Virus record (IMG/VR): IMGVR_UViG_3300046777_002572
Coordinates: 1 to 35,938 of that record
Direction: 5' to 3' (one strand)
Source of the DNA: a virus
DNA length: 35,938 bases
Shown: positions 21,430 through 30,582 of the stretch, piece after piece
Layout of the letters: every line of letters begins with the position of its first letter
How positions within the stretch are numbered: the stretch's first letter is position 1
Position numbers and translations under genes: made by a program
The notes under the pieces: model-generated
Told to the model about the DNA's origin: nothing
What the model saw: only the letters and a program-made list of their open reading frames with translations
Database searches by the model: none

Positions 21430-21458
21430 TTGCCGTGGTTCAAAACTTATGATAGAAT
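21430..21458 (+). promoter_or_regulatory. Possible weak sigma-70-like promoter
   Basis: TTGCCG (21430-21435) and TAGAAT (21453-21458) are separated by 17 bp just after tRNA-Met. The match is weaker than at other sites. The stretch 21459-21513 that it would transcribe holds no recognisable gene, only a short TCAAAACC-type inverted repeat. Confidence 0.3.
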
Positions 21459-21513
21459 CCAGTGGGGCGTCTATCAAACGGTTTTGATTTAGTCTCACAA
21501 ACACACGGCATTC

Positions 21514-21542
21514 TTGACCACTACAACTCTCTGAGTTATAAT
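21514..21542 (+). promoter_or_regulatory. Sigma-70-like promoter for tRNA-Leu
   Basis: TTGACC (21514-21519) and TATAAT (21537-21542) are separated by 17 bp. The predicted start is almost at the 5' end of tRNA-Leu (21553), so this tRNA has its own promoter, separate from the upstream tRNA unit. Confidence 0.8.
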
Positions 21543-21552
21543 GGTCTCACAA

Positions 21553-21636
21553 GCGAGTATGGTGGAATCGGTAGACACACCAGACTTAAAATCTGTTGGG
21601 GGCAACCCCGTGGGAGTTCAAGTCTCCCTACTCGCA
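21553..21636 (+). tRNA. tRNA-Leu (anticodon TAA)
   Basis: A class II tRNA of 84 nt. The acceptor GCGAGTA pairs perfectly with TACTCGC, followed by discriminator A. The T arm GGGAG-TTCAAGT-CTCCC is intact, and the long variable arm GGGGGCAACCCC is typical of leucine tRNAs. The anticodon stem CAGA/TCTG encloses CTTAAAA, giving TAA, which reads the UUA codon favoured in AT-rich phage genes. Confidence 0.95.
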
Positions 21637-21641
21637 TGAAA

Positions 21642-21649
21642 AATAAATA
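21642..21649 (+). promoter_or_regulatory. Late promoter motif AATAAATA
   Basis: It lies six bases after tRNA-Leu and 20 bases before the ATG of the 21670 gene, the same spacing class as other late motifs here. Confidence 0.4.
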
Positions 21650-21669
21650 TAAGATATGGGAAGTTTCCT

Positions 21670-21975
21670 ATGTCTTATCGTATCGATCACGCATACTGCT
21701 GGTACAATAATGGCAGTGTGATTGTGAAGATGTACTTTATCAATCACATTCCATTTACATTTGACGAACTTCCCGATGGGCACTTATACGATCAAGATCT
21801 TTGCAGATTAGCGGATAAAGAAAGAACTTTCGAACCAGAAGACTTGTACAGAAACTCTTTCTATCTGATAGACGAAGAGGTACATCCTTGCTTCTTTCCA
21901 GTTGAGTTAGAGAACCCTGAAGATATGCCAGATGATATAGAATTTGAGTATGATGAGGAAGATTTGACTTCATAA
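21670..21975 (+). CDS. Hypothetical acidic protein (101 aa)
   Basis: Family not recognised. The N-terminal half contains aromatic residues (YCWYNNGS, MYFINHIPFTF) and two cysteines; the C-terminal half is strongly acidic (EDMPDDIEFEYDEEDL). The ATG follows a late-type motif by 20 bases, with a weak GGGAAG ribosome binding site. Its stop codon is part of the late motif of the giant fibre gene that follows. It sits between the tRNA cluster and the fibre genes; its role is unknown. Confidence 0.65.
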   Translation: MSYRIDHAYCWYNNGSVIVKMYFINHIPFTFDELPDGHLYDQDLCRLADKERTFEPEDLYRNSFYLIDEEVHPCFFPVELENPEDMPDDIEFEYDEEDLTS

Positions 21976-21978
21976 ATA
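21971..21978 (+). promoter_or_regulatory. Late promoter motif CATAAATA for the giant fibre gene
   Basis: It overlaps the TAA stop of the preceding gene and lies 29 bases before the ATG at 22008. Confidence 0.5.
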
Positions 21979-22007
21979 AAACATAGAAATGTTTTGACCA
22001 TAAGCAG

Positions 22008-25000
22008 ATGCCTCTTAATAAGCTAGAGAATTTCGTCAAGAATACGGAAGGTAGAATATTATATGTCAATCCAAATGACATCGATGCTACTGATGACATA
22101 GATAATCAAGGCAATTCTTTAAGTAAGCCTTTTAGGACGATCCAAAGAGCACTTCTTGAATCTGCAAGATTTTCATATGTAAGAGGTGGTAATAATGATT
22201 CAGTTGAAAAAACAACTATCCTTCTGTTCCCTGGTGAGCATGTAATTGATAATAGACCTGGTTTTGCAATTAAAGATGTAAATGGAACAGCAATAGCAGT
22301 TTCTCCATCTGGAGAACAGACCCCCGCACAAGAGACATTAACTTTAAATTTATCCTCTAATTTTGATTTAACGCAAAATAATAATATTCTCTATAGATTT
22401 AATAGCATTTATGGTGGCGTAGTCGTTCCAAGAGGAACTTCTATTGTTGGACTTGATTTAAGAAAAACAAAAATTCGTGCTAAGTATATTCCAAACCCAA
22501 CAGATTCAACTGTAAAATCTAGTGCAATCTTTAGAATCACCGGTGCTTGTTATTTCTGGCAGTTTTCTTTCTTTGATGGAGATGATTCTGGTCTTGTATA
22601 CACAGATCCAATTGATTTCTCTGTAAACAATCAATCAAGACCAACTTTTTCTCACCATAAACTCACTTGTTTTGAGTATTGTGATGGTGTAAATATTCCT
22701 TCTGGTTATGCGCTAACTGATCTTGACATGTATTATGGCAAGTTATCAAATGCGTTTAATGCTGCATCTGGTAGAGATATTGATCAGAAATTCCCAACTG
22801 AACCATTAGGATTTTCTAAACAACGTCCAGAATATGAAATTGTTGGTGCCTTTGCTTCTGACCCACTAAACATATCTGCCGTTTTCTCTGGAGATGGATT
22901 TACACCTGGAACTGTTGTAACTGTTTCAACTTCTTCTCCACATAATCTTACGGCTGGAACTCCAATTAAAATTGATGGTATAGATCCTCTTGATTATAAT
23001 ATCTCTACAAAAGTTCAATCGGTAATTAGCGCCACAGAGTTTACATATCTACTACCATTTGTTAGAGTTAACCTACCAGCAACTCCTTTAGTCTCTGGTT
23101 CGACAGTTACTGTTGAGACAGATACTGTATCTGGTGCATCTCCATATATCTTTAACTGCTCTTTGCGTTCCGTCTGGGGTATGCAAGGTATGCACGCAGA
23201 CGGATCAAAAGCGGCTGGATTTCGTTCAATGGTTGTTGCTCAGTTTACTGGCATTTCACTTCAAAAAGACGATAGAGCATTTGTAAGATATAATTCAACA
23301 TCAAGAGCATACGAATCATTAACTATTACAACTCAAAAAGGAGCTGAACTTTCATCGGGATCTTCATCAACCAATCCAGCAACTGTTTATCACTTAGATT
23401 CCGATTCAATTTACAGACCTGGATGGGAAACAAGTCATATTAAAATGTCGAACGATGCATTCGTTCAGATTGTTTCTGTGTTTGCAATTGGATATAATAA
23501 GCATTTTGATGTATTGTCTGGTGGTGATGGTTCTATTACTAACTCAAACTCAAACTTTGGTCAAATCTCTCTTAATGCAGAGGGATTTAAAAAGGAAGCA
23601 TTTTCCAAGGATAATCATGGATATATTACTTCTGTCATTCGTCCAAAGGCAATTACAAATTCTGAATTTAACGTTGATTGGACATCAATAAATGTTGGAT
23701 TGACAAGTGCTGTTGGTATTTCAAGTCACCTTTATCTTTTTGGATATACTGATATTGATGCTGAACCACCAATTATACTTCAGGGATATAGAGTAGGTGC
23801 AAAACAGGATGATGTTTTGTATCTGGATACATCTACTGGTGTAAAACAAGCAACCATCTGCATGTCAGATAATAATGTTGCAGTTGGTGCTACCGTTGTA
23901 TTTGGTACTACTACAAATAGAAAAATTTATTATGTAACTGGAGATCCAACAAATAATATTCTACTTATTGGTAATGTAACGAATCCTCACAAATTAAAAA
24001 CTGGAGAATCAATAAGAATTTTTAGTGATAATGGAGATCTTCCACAAAATATTGTTGAGAACACGCTCTATTATGCAATTAAAGTTGATGATTATTCAAT
24101 TAAAATTGCATCATCGAAAACAAATGCTGACAATGGAACGGCACTAACAATTTATGGTGGTAAATTCTTAAGAGTTGAAAGTAGAGTTAACGATAAATTG
24201 AGTGGAGATATTGGATCTCCAGTTCAATTTGATTCTATTAACAAAAACTGGTTCATTCATGTAAGTCCAACAAATAATACAATCTATTCCGAAATTGCAA
24301 CACAAGGAGTTGCTGGTTTAACAGAAAGAACGGATATTGCTTATATTAAGAGAATTGATGATTCTAGAAGTCTTGATGAAAAACTTTATAAAGTTCGTTA
24401 TGTAATTCCAAAAGAAGTTGTAAATGCTAGAAGCCCCGTAGATGGATACGTTTTACAGGAATCTAGTAGTACAGGTGCAAGAAGGAACACAGACTTTTCA
24501 ATCGCTGCGATTGGTCAAGATGATTATGGATACAACAGAAATCCAAGATTTATTTCTACTTGCACAGTCGCAACAAATACAATCACAGTTGTTTGTCAGT
24601 TACCACATAATTTAAATGTTGGTGATATCGTAAACATTAAAAATGTTGCTAGCACCACAAATCCAGCAGCAACACCTAATTTGGGATTCAATGGAACATT
24701 TGCTGTATCTGCAATTGTTGATGACCTACAATTCCAGTACACGACAACTGATGTTCTCGGGGTTGTTCATGGAGTTGGATCTTTTAATAGTAATATTAAT
24801 TCTAGAACAATTACATTACCTAGATTTGAAAGAAATGATCTTAAATCTAATCTTTACATCTATCGAAGTGAGGTTATTAAAGAATATATTGAGGATGTTC
24901 AGGATGGTATCTATCACTTATACATTCTCAATGCATCAAATGCTATTGAAACTGAATTCACTGACCTAAAATATAGTCAAAATCTTACTGATTTATATCC

Positions 25001-27389
25001 ACAGAGTGATAAAGACAATATTAATGATAACCCACAATCAACAAAAACTTATGCTAAGAGAAGTCCTCTTGGTGATGTTGTCACCAATGACATTTCAAAG
25101 AGTCTTACAAGAGAAACTATTGATAAAGTCTTAAAAGATTTTGGTGTAGGACTTAAAATTGTAGGAGTAACTACATTCTATACAACTGCAACAGCTGGAG
25201 TTGCAACGATTACGTTTGATAGGGCTCATGGATATGGTGGAATTTCGACTTATAGCACATTAATTCCTGGAAGTGGATACACCAATAGTGGGACATATCA
25301 TGATGTAAAATTATATAATACCACGACATTAAATTGGGATGGTGCAACTGCTAAAGTCGTTGTTTCTGGTGGATCTGTAACATCAGCAACTATTACAAAT
25401 GGTGGATCACAATACACGAATGGAGAAACATTAGACTTTGACAGCACAGCTCTTGGAGGCGGCGGATCAGGGGCAAGAATAACAATCGCAACAGCTGGTA
25501 TTAATACAAATATTGGTGATGTTCTTAACGTTACTGGTATTGGAACGACCAGCGATGGATATTATAGAATTACCAATGTTCCTTCTAAAACGACAATAAC
25601 TGTTCCAATAACTTCATCAGATCCAAAAATTATTTCTGGTCAGTATGCTGTTAATGTTGGACCTGCTGTTAATGTAAATTCTAATGTCTATGATTCGTCT
25701 AGTGGAATTTCAACATTTACTTGTGCGTTCTCTCATGGATTAGTCGTTGGTGAAAAGTTCAGATTAGTCAGTGCAACAAATGCTAATCTAGGTGAATTTA
25801 TCGTTAGAGAAAGAGTTGGTATTAATACATTTAATGCCATAACCAACGCATCATTGTCACCTGCTTATCTGTTCCATCTGGGATTAGTTCCTGGGTCTTC
25901 AACTTCTGATTCTTCGGCAGAAAACCTTGGTTCAAGAGGATTATCTTTCTATGCAGGTGATGATCTAATTTTACAAGCTGGTGTAACTACATCATCAATT
26001 CTTAGAGTTAGAGCAAAGAGTTCTGGAATTGGTACATTAACTAGATTCCCATTAGGTTCTTATATCCAATCTGGAAATGAGATCATGAGAATTACCAGCA
26101 GCACCTTAACTGGTTCTGGTCTGGATGAAATTAGTGTTATTCGTGGATCATTAGGAACTCCTGTAGAGAGTCATTCTACAGGACAGATTATTAGAAAGAT
26201 TAAACCAATTCCAGTAGAATCTCGTAGAGCTTCGATTATTCGTGCTTCTGGACATACATTTGAATATCTTGGTTATGGTCCAGGTAACTACTCAACTGGT
26301 TTACCACAAGTTCAGGTTAAAACTCTCAACGAAAGAGAGGAATTCCTAGTACAAGCTCAAGAAAGATCTTGTGGAAATGTTGCTTATACTGGAATGAATG
26401 GTAATGGTGATTTCTTTGTTGGAAATACCAAATACATATCATCTTCTGGAACTCAAAAAACTTTCGATATTCCAATTCCTACAGTTGCTGGACAAGATTC
26501 ATCGAGATTGAGTGTTGTATTTGATGAAATTGTTGCAAAAGAAAGAATTATTGTTGAAGGTGGTGCTTCTGGAACAGTACTATCACAATTTGATGGTCCT
26601 GTTAGCTTTAACAAAGAGTTGAAGTTTAATAGCAATACTACCACTAATGGTGTTCACAAAGTAACTGGATTATCTCAATATACCAATGCTACTGAAGCAA
26701 CAGGAGTTACTGCAACAGACACTGCTTCTGTAATCTTTACTGGTGGTGTTGCGATTAAGAAGAAATTATATATTGGTGGTGATTTAAGAATTGAATCTAA
26801 TAGTGATCTGTATTTAAAAGATAATGGTGTTATTAATCTTGGTGACTCTAATGATCTTCAGATTTATCATAATGGAACTGATAGTATTATTCAAGATACT
26901 GGAACTGGATCTCTCTATGTTCAAGGAACAGGTGGAGTTTATATTAGAAACGCAGCAGGCACTGAAACTTTAGCTGCATTTACTGCTGATGGAAATGTAG
27001 AACTTTATCATGATAATTCTAAGAAATTAGAAACTCAGTCCGGTGGTATTGCGATAACCGGTGCTTTAACAGTGTCAGGTGATATTACTGCATTCTTTAC
27101 TTCTGATCAAAGATTAAAGGACAACATTGTTCCAATTTCCAATTCTCTTGAAAAAGTCAATGCATTAAGTGGTAATACATATACTTGGAATGAAAAGTCT
27201 GGTAAAGAAGGACAAGACGTTGGTGTCATTGCACAAGAAGTTCAGGCAGTTCTTCCAGAGGCAGTAGTTGAAAGAGATAATGGATATCTTGCAGTTGATT
27301 ATCATAAACTTGTTCCACTACTTGTTGAGTCTATTAAAGATCTGACTATCAAAGTTGAAAAACTTGAGCAAAAACTATCAGATAAATAA
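22008..27389 (+). CDS. Giant tail fibre/appendage protein with C-terminal S74 chaperone (1793 aa)
   Basis: The N-terminus has a pectate-lyase-like beta-helix signature (PFRTIQRALLESARF and TTILLFPGEHVI), common in phage adhesins that contact or degrade glycans. Long beta-rich regions follow, including Gly-Tyr repeats (STLIPGSGYTNSGTY, about residue 1085) like those of the 15781 protein. The C-terminal 95 residues form an S74 intramolecular chaperone: SDQRLKDNI starting at Ser1699, GQDVGVIAQEVQAVLPEAVV, and a terminal coiled coil. Autocleavage before Ser1699 would yield a mature trimeric fibre of about 1698 residues. It is the largest gene in the window and a likely host-range determinant. The end (Asp-Lys-stop) encodes the next late motif. 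Confidence 0.88.
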   Translation: MPLNKLENFVKNTEGRILYVNPNDIDATDDIDNQGNSLSKPFRTIQRALLESARFSYVRGGNNDSVEKTTILLFPGEHVIDNRPGFAIKDVNGTAIAVSPSGEQTPAQETLTLNLSSNFDLTQNNNILYRFNSIYGGVVVPRGTSIVGLDLRKTKIRAKYIPNPTDSTVKSSAIFRITGACYFWQFSFFDGDDSGLVYTDPIDFSVNNQSRPTFSHHKLTCFEYCDGVNIPSGYALTDLDMYYGKLSNAFNAASGRDIDQKFPTEPLGFSKQRPEYEIVGAFASDPLNISAVFSGDGFTPGTVVTVSTSSPHNLTAGTPIKIDGIDPLDYNISTKVQSVISATEFTYLLPFVRVNLPATPLVSGSTVTVETDTVSGASPYIFNCSLRSVWGMQGMHADGSKAAGFRSMVVAQFTGISLQKDDRAFVRYNSTSRAYESLTITTQKGAELSSGSSSTNPATVYHLDSDSIYRPGWETSHIKMSNDAFVQIVSVFAIGYNKHFDVLSGGDGSITNSNSNFGQISLNAEGFKKEAFSKDNHGYITSVIRPKAITNSEFNVDWTSINVGLTSAVGISSHLYLFGYTDIDAEPPIILQGYRVGAKQDDVLYLDTSTGVKQATICMSDNNVAVGATVVFGTTTNRKIYYVTGDPTNNILLIGNVTNPHKLKTGESIRIFSDNGDLPQNIVENTLYYAIKVDDYSIKIASSKTNADNGTALTIYGGKFLRVESRVNDKLSGDIGSPVQFDSINKNWFIHVSPTNNTIYSEIATQGVAGLTERTDIAYIKRIDDSRSLDEKLYKVRYVIPKEVVNARSPVDGYVLQESSSTGARRNTDFSIAAIGQDDYGYNRNPRFISTCTVATNTITVVCQLPHNLNVGDIVNIKNVASTTNPAATPNLGFNGTFAVSAIVDDLQFQYTTTDVLGVVHGVGSFNSNINSRTITLPRFERNDLKSNLYIYRSEVIKEYIEDVQDGIYHLYILNASNAIETEFTDLKYSQNLTDLYPQSDKDNINDNPQSTKTYAKRSPLGDVVTNDISKSLTRETIDKVLKDFGVGLKIVGVTTFYTTATAGVATITFDRAHGYGGISTYSTLIPGSGYTNSGTYHDVKLYNTTTLNWDGATAKVVVSGGSVTSATITNGGSQYTNGETLDFDSTALGGGGSGARITIATAGINTNIGDVLNVTGIGTTSDGYYRITNVPSKTTITVPITSSDPKIISGQYAVNVGPAVNVNSNVYDSSSGISTFTCAFSHGLVVGEKFRLVSATNANLGEFIVRERVGINTFNAITNASLSPAYLFHLGLVPGSSTSDSSAENLGSRGLSFYAGDDLILQAGVTTSSILRVRAKSSGIGTLTRFPLGSYIQSGNEIMRITSSTLTGSGLDEISVIRGSLGTPVESHSTGQIIRKIKPIPVESRRASIIRASGHTFEYLGYGPGNYSTGLPQVQVKTLNEREEFLVQAQERSCGNVAYTGMNGNGDFFVGNTKYISSSGTQKTFDIPIPTVAGQDSSRLSVVFDEIVAKERIIVEGGASGTVLSQFDGPVSFNKELKFNSNTTTNGVHKVTGLSQYTNATEATGVTATDTASVIFTGGVAIKKKLYIGGDLRIESNSDLYLKDNGVINLGDSNDLQIYHNGTDSIIQDTGTGSLYVQGTGGVYIRNAAGTETLAAFTADGNVELYHDNSKKLETQSGGIAITGALTVSGDITAFFTSDQRLKDNIVPISNSLEKVNALSGNTYTWNEKSGKEGQDVGVIAQEVQAVLPEAVVERDNGYLAVDYHKLVPLLVESIKDLTIKVEKLEQKLSDK
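27381..27388 (+). promoter_or_regulatory. Late promoter motif GATAAATA inside a stop codon
   Basis: It is formed by the last Asp-Lys-stop codons of the preceding fibre gene and lies 17 bases before the next ATG. Confidence 0.45.
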
Positions 27390-27405
27390 CTAAAAACATT
27401 TTAAG

Positions 27406-30400
27406 ATGGCGAATATCAGAAAGACTTTTAATTTTCGTGATGGTGTTCAAGTTGATGATAGAGATCTTGTAGTACGTGGTACTCTGGTCGGAATTGGAAC
27501 AACGATTCCGACCGAACGATTAGATGTAAGGGGGACGGCAAGAGTAGTTGGATTAGTTACAGCTGCAGATGCATTTGTAACTGGAGTTGGAACGTTTGTT
27601 ACTCAACTTAGAGTAGGATCAACAATTCGCGTTGTTGGTAGTAGTGGATCAATAACAGCAACTTCTTTTTATGGTAATGGAGCAACTTTATCGAATCTTC
27701 CAACGTCTCAATGGGTTGACGTTGATGTTGGTCTTGGATTTACTTCAATTTATGCTGCAGGATATGTAGGAATTGCAACAATAGATCCAAGAAACACATT
27801 TCAAATTGGTGGAAATCCTGTTATAGGTCAAACAGGAGTTGGATTTAATACTGTAGGTGATATTATTACTTCTGGTATTATAACTGCGGCGTCATTTGTT
27901 GGTAGTGGAGCTGGACTTACTGCATTAACAGGACAAAATATTACAAACGGAGTTATAGGTACATCTGTTTTACCGACAATTCCTAATTCCAAATTACCAT
28001 CACCAATTAGTATTGCTGGAAGCATTACAGCAACTCAGTTTTATGGATCTTTCTTTGGTAACATCACCGGTAATTCTAATAGTGCAGATTCGGCACTTTC
28101 ATTGATTGGACAACCAAACATTAATGTTGGAATTATAACGGCAACTTCTTTAAATAGCCCATTTGCGACTGTTGGAGTTGGTACAATTCTGAATACTTTT
28201 AGAGTAGGTGTTGGTGGAACTGCAGTTGCAGCTACAGTAGATGGAAGAATAGGAGTAGGAACAGCACTTCCATCTGTAGAACTTCAAATTATTAAAACTG
28301 GAACTGGTTCTGTTGCTCCAACTATTGAGGTTGTTAATCCCACTGGAGAATCTCGAATTTCTTTAGGAAATTCAGTTGGACTTGGTAATAGCGTTGGATA
28401 TTTAAGATATGGAGCTACAACTGGAACACTTGAAATACTGAATAGAGCAACTGGATCGATTATTTCTGTTTTACATGCTGGTCCAGCAGGTGTTAATACT
28501 GGCACTATTCAATGGCTCTATGGACAAAATAACTCTGCAATAGCTGTACTGACTCATGATAAGAGATTGGGAATAGGACTTTCAAACCCAAGTTATAATC
28601 TTCATGTTGTTGGTACGGGAACCATTACATCAAATTTCACCGTTCAGGGTAATTTTGATACGGCTGGAACTTTGACCTATGGATCGGGATCTCAAAGAGT
28701 TACTTTGGGTGGAGGTGGCAATCCTCCCACTATAGTTGCTAACCTTAATGTCACAACTGGTGTTACAACTCTTAGTGAAGTACACATTCTTTCATCACAA
28801 AAAGTTGGTATAGGAACAACATTACCAAGAGTTTCTCTAGATTGTTTTCAATCAACAGCGTTATTTAATCAGATTGGTATTGGGACAACGAATCCATCAG
28901 CTGCAGCATTTGTCAATGCAAGCAACTCTTTATTCCGTGATAGAGTTGCCATCGGAGCGACGACTTCTCTCAGTCAAATTTATGGACGTGATAATGCAAT
29001 TTTAGATTTAAACGGACTTCAAGTTCATGGTGATTTAATTAATGTAAATGGTGACATTATATTGACAGGTTCTGGTAATAATCCACAAACTCATGGATTC
29101 ATTGGAATTGGTACGGGATCTCCTTTTGGTGCTATTGATTTGAGATGTGCAAATTATAGTGCTACAAGAAGAGCAGTTTTTTATCCTCCACAACTTTTAA
29201 AATCGGAAAAATACGATCTTACTTTTAATGTTAATCTGGGTTCTGGTGCGTTAATTTTTGAAAGAAATTCAAGAGTTCTTGAATATTATGACCTGAACTG
29301 GGGATGGCAGCCAGCATCATTTGTTGGTTATCACAACGTTATTATTGGATATACAAATGATAACTTCAGTGACGCTGATAGAACTGCTGGAAATAATGGA
29401 GTTTATGTCAGTGCAGGCGCTGGTGCTACAAACAACGTTTTCGTTGGAAGTAGAGTTGGATCTGGATTAACCGCTGGTTCTTTATACAATACTTTTATCG
29501 GAGATCGTTCTGGTTTTGATATTGCAGGAAACAATAATCTGTGCATTGGATATAAAGCTGGTAGAGCACAAGATGGACCCGCTACAAACGTTTCTCATAA
29601 TGTTGTGATTGGAGTTGGAAGTGGAGTTGCTATCAGTGAATTTAATAGAGTTTCTATTATATCAGGACAAGGATTTGCTGGTGTTGCCACTAGTCCTGCG
29701 AAAGGATATTTCTCACCACCAATTGCTGGGAACAAAGTTCTTGCAATAGGAGTTAATACTGGATCTTTCAATGAATATTGGATTGTTGGTAACTCTTCAA
29801 TGAATCTGGGCATTGGAACTATTACTCCAACTGCAAAATTAACTTTAGGTGCTGGATCTGCAGCAGCAAATACTGCTCCTCTTAAACTTAATTCTGGAGT
29901 AAACATGACAACCCCAGAGGGGGGTGCATTTGAATTTGATGGATCTACTCTAAACTTTACTCCAAATACAAATTATAGTAGAGCAGCAATTCCTCTAACC
30001 GTTTATACAGTTGGTGCTGGTACTACATTAACACTTCTCTCTGAAACAACTCAGGCAAACCTATTCCCTGCAGCAAATGATACAATCACACTACCAGTTG
30101 GTACATACTCAGTAACTATGAATGTTGTTGTTACCAGAGGTGCTACATCAACCACATCGGCTCAATTGATGGTTTCTTTTGGTGGATCTGGTGGTGCAGT
30201 TGGAACATTTATTGGAGTTGCAGACGGATCAGCAACGGATGCTGGAACTTCCAATAAGTATTTGCTCAATGGTGTTGCGCTTAATACATTCAGTAATGTT
30301 ACTCCAGCATCTACAACTGCAGGTGGAACGTATCTTTCCACAATCACTGGAATTTTAAGAGTAACAACTCAAGGAACATTTACACCTCAATATGAATTAA

Positions 30401-30513
30401 GTGCTAATCTGATTGGTGCTACAACTCCAACTGGACCAGCTGCATCAACTCATATGATTATTCAGCAAATGGGTACATCAGGTAGCGCAGCTTCAATTGG
30501 TGGATGGGCATAA
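27406..30513 (+). CDS. Tail fibre-like protein with GIGT-type repeats (1035 aa)
   Basis: The protein starts with MANIRKTFNFRDGVQVDDRDLVVRG-type residues typical of phage fibre N-termini and carries about eight copies of a short repeat of the form (V/I)GIGT-x-x-P-x-x-x-LxV, for example VGIGTTIPTERLDV at residues 28-41. This repeat is characteristic of trimeric phage fibres and gives a regular beta structure. A mid-region (about 650-720) has a 'YNTFIGDRSGFDIAGNNNLCIGYKAG' hexapeptide-like stretch. Unlike the two other fibre-type proteins it has no S74 domain; the C-terminus is a Thr/Ser/Ala-rich beta region. A terminator follows 21 bases after the stop. Confidence 0.85.
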   Translation: MANIRKTFNFRDGVQVDDRDLVVRGTLVGIGTTIPTERLDVRGTARVVGLVTAADAFVTGVGTFVTQLRVGSTIRVVGSSGSITATSFYGNGATLSNLPTSQWVDVDVGLGFTSIYAAGYVGIATIDPRNTFQIGGNPVIGQTGVGFNTVGDIITSGIITAASFVGSGAGLTALTGQNITNGVIGTSVLPTIPNSKLPSPISIAGSITATQFYGSFFGNITGNSNSADSALSLIGQPNINVGIITATSLNSPFATVGVGTILNTFRVGVGGTAVAATVDGRIGVGTALPSVELQIIKTGTGSVAPTIEVVNPTGESRISLGNSVGLGNSVGYLRYGATTGTLEILNRATGSIISVLHAGPAGVNTGTIQWLYGQNNSAIAVLTHDKRLGIGLSNPSYNLHVVGTGTITSNFTVQGNFDTAGTLTYGSGSQRVTLGGGGNPPTIVANLNVTTGVTTLSEVHILSSQKVGIGTTLPRVSLDCFQSTALFNQIGIGTTNPSAAAFVNASNSLFRDRVAIGATTSLSQIYGRDNAILDLNGLQVHGDLINVNGDIILTGSGNNPQTHGFIGIGTGSPFGAIDLRCANYSATRRAVFYPPQLLKSEKYDLTFNVNLGSGALIFERNSRVLEYYDLNWGWQPASFVGYHNVIIGYTNDNFSDADRTAGNNGVYVSAGAGATNNVFVGSRVGSGLTAGSLYNTFIGDRSGFDIAGNNNLCIGYKAGRAQDGPATNVSHNVVIGVGSGVAISEFNRVSIISGQGFAGVATSPAKGYFSPPIAGNKVLAIGVNTGSFNEYWIVGNSSMNLGIGTITPTAKLTLGAGSAAANTAPLKLNSGVNMTTPEGGAFEFDGSTLNFTPNTNYSRAAIPLTVYTVGAGTTLTLLSETTQANLFPAANDTITLPVGTYSVTMNVVVTRGATSTTSAQLMVSFGGSGGAVGTFIGVADGSATDAGTSNKYLLNGVALNTFSNVTPASTTAGGTYLSTITGILRVTTQGTFTPQYELSANLIGATTPTGPAASTHMIIQQMGTSGSAASIGGWA
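27487..29850 (+). repeat. Degenerate coding repeat encoding GIGTxxPxxxLxV units
   Basis: At least eight dispersed copies of a 13-14 residue unit are spread through the 27406 fibre gene (e.g. RIGVGTALPSVEL, LGIGLSNPSYNLHV, KVGIGTTLPRVSLD, QIGIGTTNPSAA, LGIGTITPTAKL). They are diverged at DNA level, implying old duplication and selection on protein shape. Confidence 0.7.
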
Positions 30514-30534
30514 GGACACTTTCATAACTGGCAC

Positions 30535-30558
30535 AAGGGGTCGCAAGACCCCTTTTTT
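30535..30558 (+). terminator. Intrinsic terminator after the fibre genes
   Basis: AAGGGGTC pairs with GACCCCTT around a GCAA tetraloop, followed by more T residues. It ends the late fibre operon 21 bases after the stop codon of the 27406 gene. Confidence 0.92.
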
Positions 30559-30569
30559 GCTGCTATAAT
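30541..30569 (+). promoter_or_regulatory. TATAAT promoter element just after the terminator
   Basis: A perfect TATAAT (30564-30569) lies 14 bases before the helicase ATG. At a 17-bp spacing the -35 would be TCGCAA (30541-30546) inside the terminator loop, matching consensus in only three of six positions, so an extra activator may be needed. The layout repeats the terminator/promoter overlap at 112-147. Confidence 0.5.
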
Positions 30570-30582
30570 AGTCCTATACGCA

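Noticed and set aside
21462-21710. An 82-codon + strand frame spanning the tRNA-Leu gene
   Set aside because: It runs through a complete tRNA with its own promoter, and the start has no ribosome binding site.
27487-29850. CRISPR array or tandem DNA repeat in the fibre gene
   Set aside because: The repeats are diverged coding units without constant spacers, fully within an open frame. No CRISPR-like array was seen anywhere in the window.
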